Shown piece by piece: positions 28,514 to 30,633 of a stretch of DNA of 30,633 nucleotides (its first letter is position 1; the number at the start of each line of letters is the position of its first letter). A program made the position numbers and the translations under genes. Under the pieces are notes generated by a model. The model was not told the DNA's origin and did no database searches. It was given only the letters and a program-made list of their open reading frames with translations. This DNA comes from an uncultured Oscillospiraceae bacterium. Lineage in GTDB: Bacteria > Bacillota > Clostridia > Oscillospirales > Oscillospiraceae. The DNA is taken from positions 1 through 30,633 of the forward strand of contig CAKUEH010000029.1 of NCBI GenBank assembly GCA_934646185.1. Direction: 5' to 3'.

Positions 28514-30443
28514 AACGGCGGGCTTCTGCTTTGGAGTCGAGCGCGCGGTCGCGCTCGCCGGGCAGACGGCGCGCACATGCAAAAACGCGGTCACGCTCGG
28601 CCCCATCATCCACAACCGCCATGTGGTCGAACGCTTTGAAGCGCTCGGCCTGCGCGAGATTTCCTCAGCCGGCGAGGCGCAGTCCGGCCAGACCGTCGTC
28701 ATCCGCGCGCACGGCATCCCCGCCGGAGAGCAGAAAGCGCTTGCCGCGCGCGGCGCGGCGATGGTCGACGCGACCTGCCCGTTCGTCAAAAAGATCCACG
28801 TGATCGCGCAGAAGGCGGAGCGGGAGGGCCGGAGCCTTCTCATCATCGGCACGCCCACGCACCCGGAGATCATCGCCATCGCGAGCTTTTCCTCCGACGC
28901 GCACGTCTTTCAGACCGCCGAAGCGCTCGAAATCTGGCTCACGGAAGACCCTGAACGGCGCGATTTGCCGTTTTGTCTGGTTTCGCAGACGACAGGGACG
29001 CAAAAATTGTGGGAATCATGCCGGGAAATTGCAAAAAAAGTGTGTACAAATTGCGAAATATTTGATACAATATGCAGAGCTACGGAAATGCGGCAGGAAG
29101 AGGCAGCTTCTCTTTCAAAGAGCTGTGATGCGATGGTCGTTGTCGGGGACGCGAGAAGCTCCAATACGGGGCGTCTGGCCATGATCTGCAAGGAGAATTG
29201 CCCGAAGGTGGTACTCGTCGATCATGCCGATGAACTGGACATGTCTTTTTTTCATGGCGCAGCTACTGTGGGTATAACGGCCGGCGCATCGACGCCGCCG
29301 TGGATAATTAAGGAGGTAAACAACAAAATGAGCGAAGAACTGAAAGTTGAAACTGCACAGGAGGAGAATTTTGCCGAGCTTCTCGAGCAGTCCCTCAAGA
29401 CTTTGAATAATGGAGATAAGGTAACTGGCACCGTCATGGCTATCGGTTCCACCGAGATCGAAGTCGACCTTGGCACGAAGCACACCGCCTACATCCCGCT
29501 GGAAGACTTCTCCGGCGATCCGTCCGTCAAGCCCGAGGACGTCGTCCACGTCGGCGACCAGATCGAAGCGGTCGTCGTCCATGTCAACGACGGCGAGGGT
29601 GTCGTCCGCCTGTCCCGCAAGCGTCTCGAGGCCGGAAAGGCCTGGGAAGAGATCGAAGCGGCCGTTGAGGACAAGACCGTTGTCGAAGGCAACGTCACCG
29701 AAGAGAACAAGGGCGGCATCGTCGTCAATGTCAAGGGCATCCGCGTGTTCGTTCCGGCGTCCCAGTCCGGCGTTCCCAAGGGCGGCGATCTGAGCGAGAT
29801 GGTCGGCAAGACCGTCCAGCTGCGCATCACCGAGGTCAACCGTGCCCGCCGCCGCGTCGTCGGCTCCATCCGTTCTGTCGCCGCTGAGCAGCGCAAGGCC
29901 GCGCAGGAGAAGATCTGGAGCGAGATCGAGGTCGGCAAGCAGTACCACGGCACTGTCAAGTCCCTCACCAGCTACGGCGCGTTCGTCGATATCGGCGGCG
30001 TCGACGGCATGGTCCATGTCTCCGAGCTGAGCTGGAACCGCATCAAGAACCCGTCCGAGGTCGTCAAGGTCGGCGACGAGATCGACGTCTTCGTCATCGC
30101 GCTCGATCCCGAAAAGCGCAAGATCTCCCTCGGCTACAAGACCGAAGCCACCAACCCCTGGACGCTGTTCACCAACCAGTTCCAGGTCGGCGACGTCGCC
30201 AAGGTCAAGATCGTCAAGCTCATGACCTTCGGTGCATTCGCCGAGATCATCCCGGGCGTTGACGGCCTCATCCACATCTCCCAGATCGCGGATCGCCGCA
30301 TCGGCAAGCCGGAGGACGTTCTGTCCGAGGGTCAGGAAGTCGACGCGAAGATCATCGACATCGATCAGGAGCACAAGCGCATCTCCCTGTCCATCCGCGC
30401 CCTGCTGGCTCCCGCCGCAGAGGACGAAGAGGACGCCGAGTAA
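28494..30443 (+). CDS. ispH-rpsA: Fused IspH (HMBPP reductase) - ribosomal protein S1
   Basis: Residues 1 to about 275 are IspH, the 4Fe-4S enzyme that makes IPP and DMAPP in the last step of the MEP pathway. The three cluster cysteines are Cys12 (GFCFGVERA), Cys95 (ATCPFV) and Cys194 (TICRATEMRQ), and PTHPE is present. From Met279 the protein holds four S1 domains at about 307-372, 393-455, 480-550 and 565-635. It ends in an acidic tail like ribosomal S1 proteins of this group. The fusion is established in Clostridia. The ATG at 28494 is chosen over GTG 28485. Inside the frame are a promoter-like sequence and a strong ribosome binding site just before Met279, so free S1 may also be made. Confidence 0.95.
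   Translation: MRIRLAETAGFCFGVERAVALAGQTARTCKNAVTLGPIIHNRHVVERFEALGLREISSAGEAQSGQTVVIRAHGIPAGEQKALAARGAAMVDATCPFVKKIHVIAQKAEREGRSLLIIGTPTHPEIIAIASFSSDAHVFQTAEALEIWLTEDPERRDLPFCLVSQTTGTQKLWESCREIAKKVCTNCEIFDTICRATEMRQEEAASLSKSCDAMVVVGDARSSNTGRLAMICKENCPKVVLVDHADELDMSFFHGAATVGITAGASTPPWIIKEVNNKMSEELKVETAQEENFAELLEQSLKTLNNGDKVTGTVMAIGSTEIEVDLGTKHTAYIPLEDFSGDPSVKPEDVVHVGDQIEAVVVHVNDGEGVVRLSRKRLEAGKAWEEIEAAVEDKTVVEGNVTEENKGGIVVNVKGIRVFVPASQSGVPKGGDLSEMVGKTVQLRITEVNRARRRVVGSIRSVAAEQRKAAQEKIWSEIEVGKQYHGTVKSLTSYGAFVDIGGVDGMVHVSELSWNRIKNPSEVVKVGDEIDVFVIALDPEKRKISLGYKTEATNPWTLFTNQFQVGDVAKVKIVKLMTFGAFAEIIPGVDGLIHISQIADRRIGKPEDVLSEGQEVDAKIIDIDQEHKRISLSIRALLAPAAEDEEDAE
29043..29071 (+). promoter_or_regulatory. 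Promoter-like sequence inside ispH
   Basis: TGTACA (29043-29048), 17 bases, then TACAAT (29066-29071), within an unusually A/T-rich stretch of this GC-rich gene. It lies about 255 bases upstream of the internal S1 start. Confidence 0.4.
29310..29330 (+). promoter_or_regulatory. Internal Shine-Dalgarno and ATG for the S1 part
   Basis: AAGGAGGT (29310-29317) is followed after ten bases by an in-frame ATG (29328-29330), Met279 of the fusion. It is among the strongest ribosome binding sites in the window and would give a 371-residue four-domain S1 protein. Confidence 0.6.
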
Positions 30444-30455
30444 TTCGTTCCAACA

Positions 30456-30496
30456 AAAGCAGGCCGCCGGTCAAACCGGCAGCCTGCTTTTTCTTT
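30456..30496 (+). terminator. Terminator of the ispH-rpsA operon
   Basis: The stem is AAAGCAGGC (30456-30464) with GCCTGCTTT (30482-30490), plus an inner GCCGG/CCGGC helix. A T-rich tail to 30496 follows. It lies 12 bases after the stop codon. Confidence 0.88.
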
Positions 30497-30508
30497 CCCG
30501 ATCAAACA

Positions 30509-30545
30509 AGGAGCCTGACCGCATGCGCGGCAGGCTCCTGTTTTT
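30509..30545 (-). terminator. Hairpin between convergent operon and malic-enzyme-like gene
   Basis: AGGAGCCTG (30509-30517) pairs with CAGGCTCCT (30531-30539), with an inner CCGC/GCGG helix. T5 follows on the plus strand, and TGTTTGAT follows on the minus strand, so it may act both ways. Confidence 0.75.
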
Positions 30546-30550
30546 GAAAT

Positions 30551-30633
30551 TCAGATCTGCGCCGCGCCGCTTCTTCTCGCGGCTTCGGCGACGGCCTTGG
30601 CGACGGCGGGGCCGACGCGGTGGTCGAAGGCCT
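30551..30633 (-). CDS. C-terminal end of a malic-enzyme-like protein (truncated by window edge)
   Basis: The last 26 codons before a TGA at 30553-30551 read as ...HRVGPAVAKAVAEAARRSG and a short tail. This strongly resembles the C-terminus of bacterial NAD(P)-dependent malic enzymes (RVxPAVAxAVAEAAxxSG), which decarboxylate malate to pyruvate. Only this fragment is visible, so the identification rests on one motif. The rest of the gene lies to the right. It is convergent with the ispH-rpsA operon. Confidence 0.6.
   Translation of the reverse strand, partial: AFDHRVGPAVAKAVAEAARRSGAAQI

Noticed and set aside
1..30633. CRISPR arrays, insertion sequences, phage genes, tRNA or rRNA genes
   Set aside because: No regularly spaced direct repeats, transposase or integrase motifs, or RNA gene signatures were found; the repeats present are dispersed and palindromic.

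Overview
The window looks like a chromosomal segment of a high-G+C, spore-forming Clostridia member, probably of the Oscillospirales (Oscillospiraceae/Ruminococcaceae). This placement is inferred from gene content, not from any search. The pointers are a fused IspH-ribosomal S1 gene, a SleC-type cortex-lytic system beside spoVAC, a T-box-controlled asnB, strong AAAGGAGG-type ribosome binding sites, and TTGACA/TATAAT-like promoters in GC-rich DNA. I see no phage, insertion sequence, CRISPR array, tRNA or rRNA.

Layout, left to right. (1) 1-3513 (+): the 3' part of a very large multidomain protein with HEAT-like repeats, an NadD/CoaD-like nucleotidyltransferase, a GNAT-like region and a PRTase-like domain. 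(2) 3693-5121 (-): a two-gene operon, an HSL-type esterase followed by a conserved hypothetical. (3) 5850-9836 (-): an O-acetylation pair (MBOAT plus DHHW/AlgX-like) followed by a frameshifted 4Fe-4S aldo/keto reductase. (4) 10046-10816 (+): a DeoR regulator with its own promoter and terminator. (5) 11291-13235 (-): asnB behind an Asn-specific T-box leader. (6) 13273-16939 (-): a flavodoxin-like reductase, a lactate/malate dehydrogenase-like protein and a divergent acetate kinase. (7) 17371-19734 (-): a SleC-like germination operon in which the prodomain appears to be a separate gene; spoVAC (+) is divergent from it across overlapping SigG-like promoters. (8) 20541-21836 (+): a GT4 glycosyltransferase, convergent with tex (-, 21904-24069). 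(9) A HAD phosphatase (+) shares a face-to-face promoter region with tex. (10) 25128-30443 (+): a tightly overlapping operon of an RpiR/SIS regulator, an HI0933-like flavoprotein, cmk, plsC and ispH-rpsA. (11) The right edge holds the last 26 codons of a malic-enzyme-like gene (-).

Intergenic DNA is dominated by a dispersed palindromic repeat family whose ends are GC-rich hairpins, several with outward T-runs. Every copy lies beyond the 3' end of at least one gene and none lies in the divergent promoter regions. This fits a terminator-like role and a MITE/foldback origin.

The most interesting points are: the HEAT-nucleotidyltransferase-GNAT-PRTase fusion; the split SleC zymogen with five peptidoglycan-binding repeats over two genes; an internal promoter and near-perfect Shine-Dalgarno inside ispH-rpsA that could yield free S1 protein; and a T-box terminator that also holds the asnB ribosome binding site.
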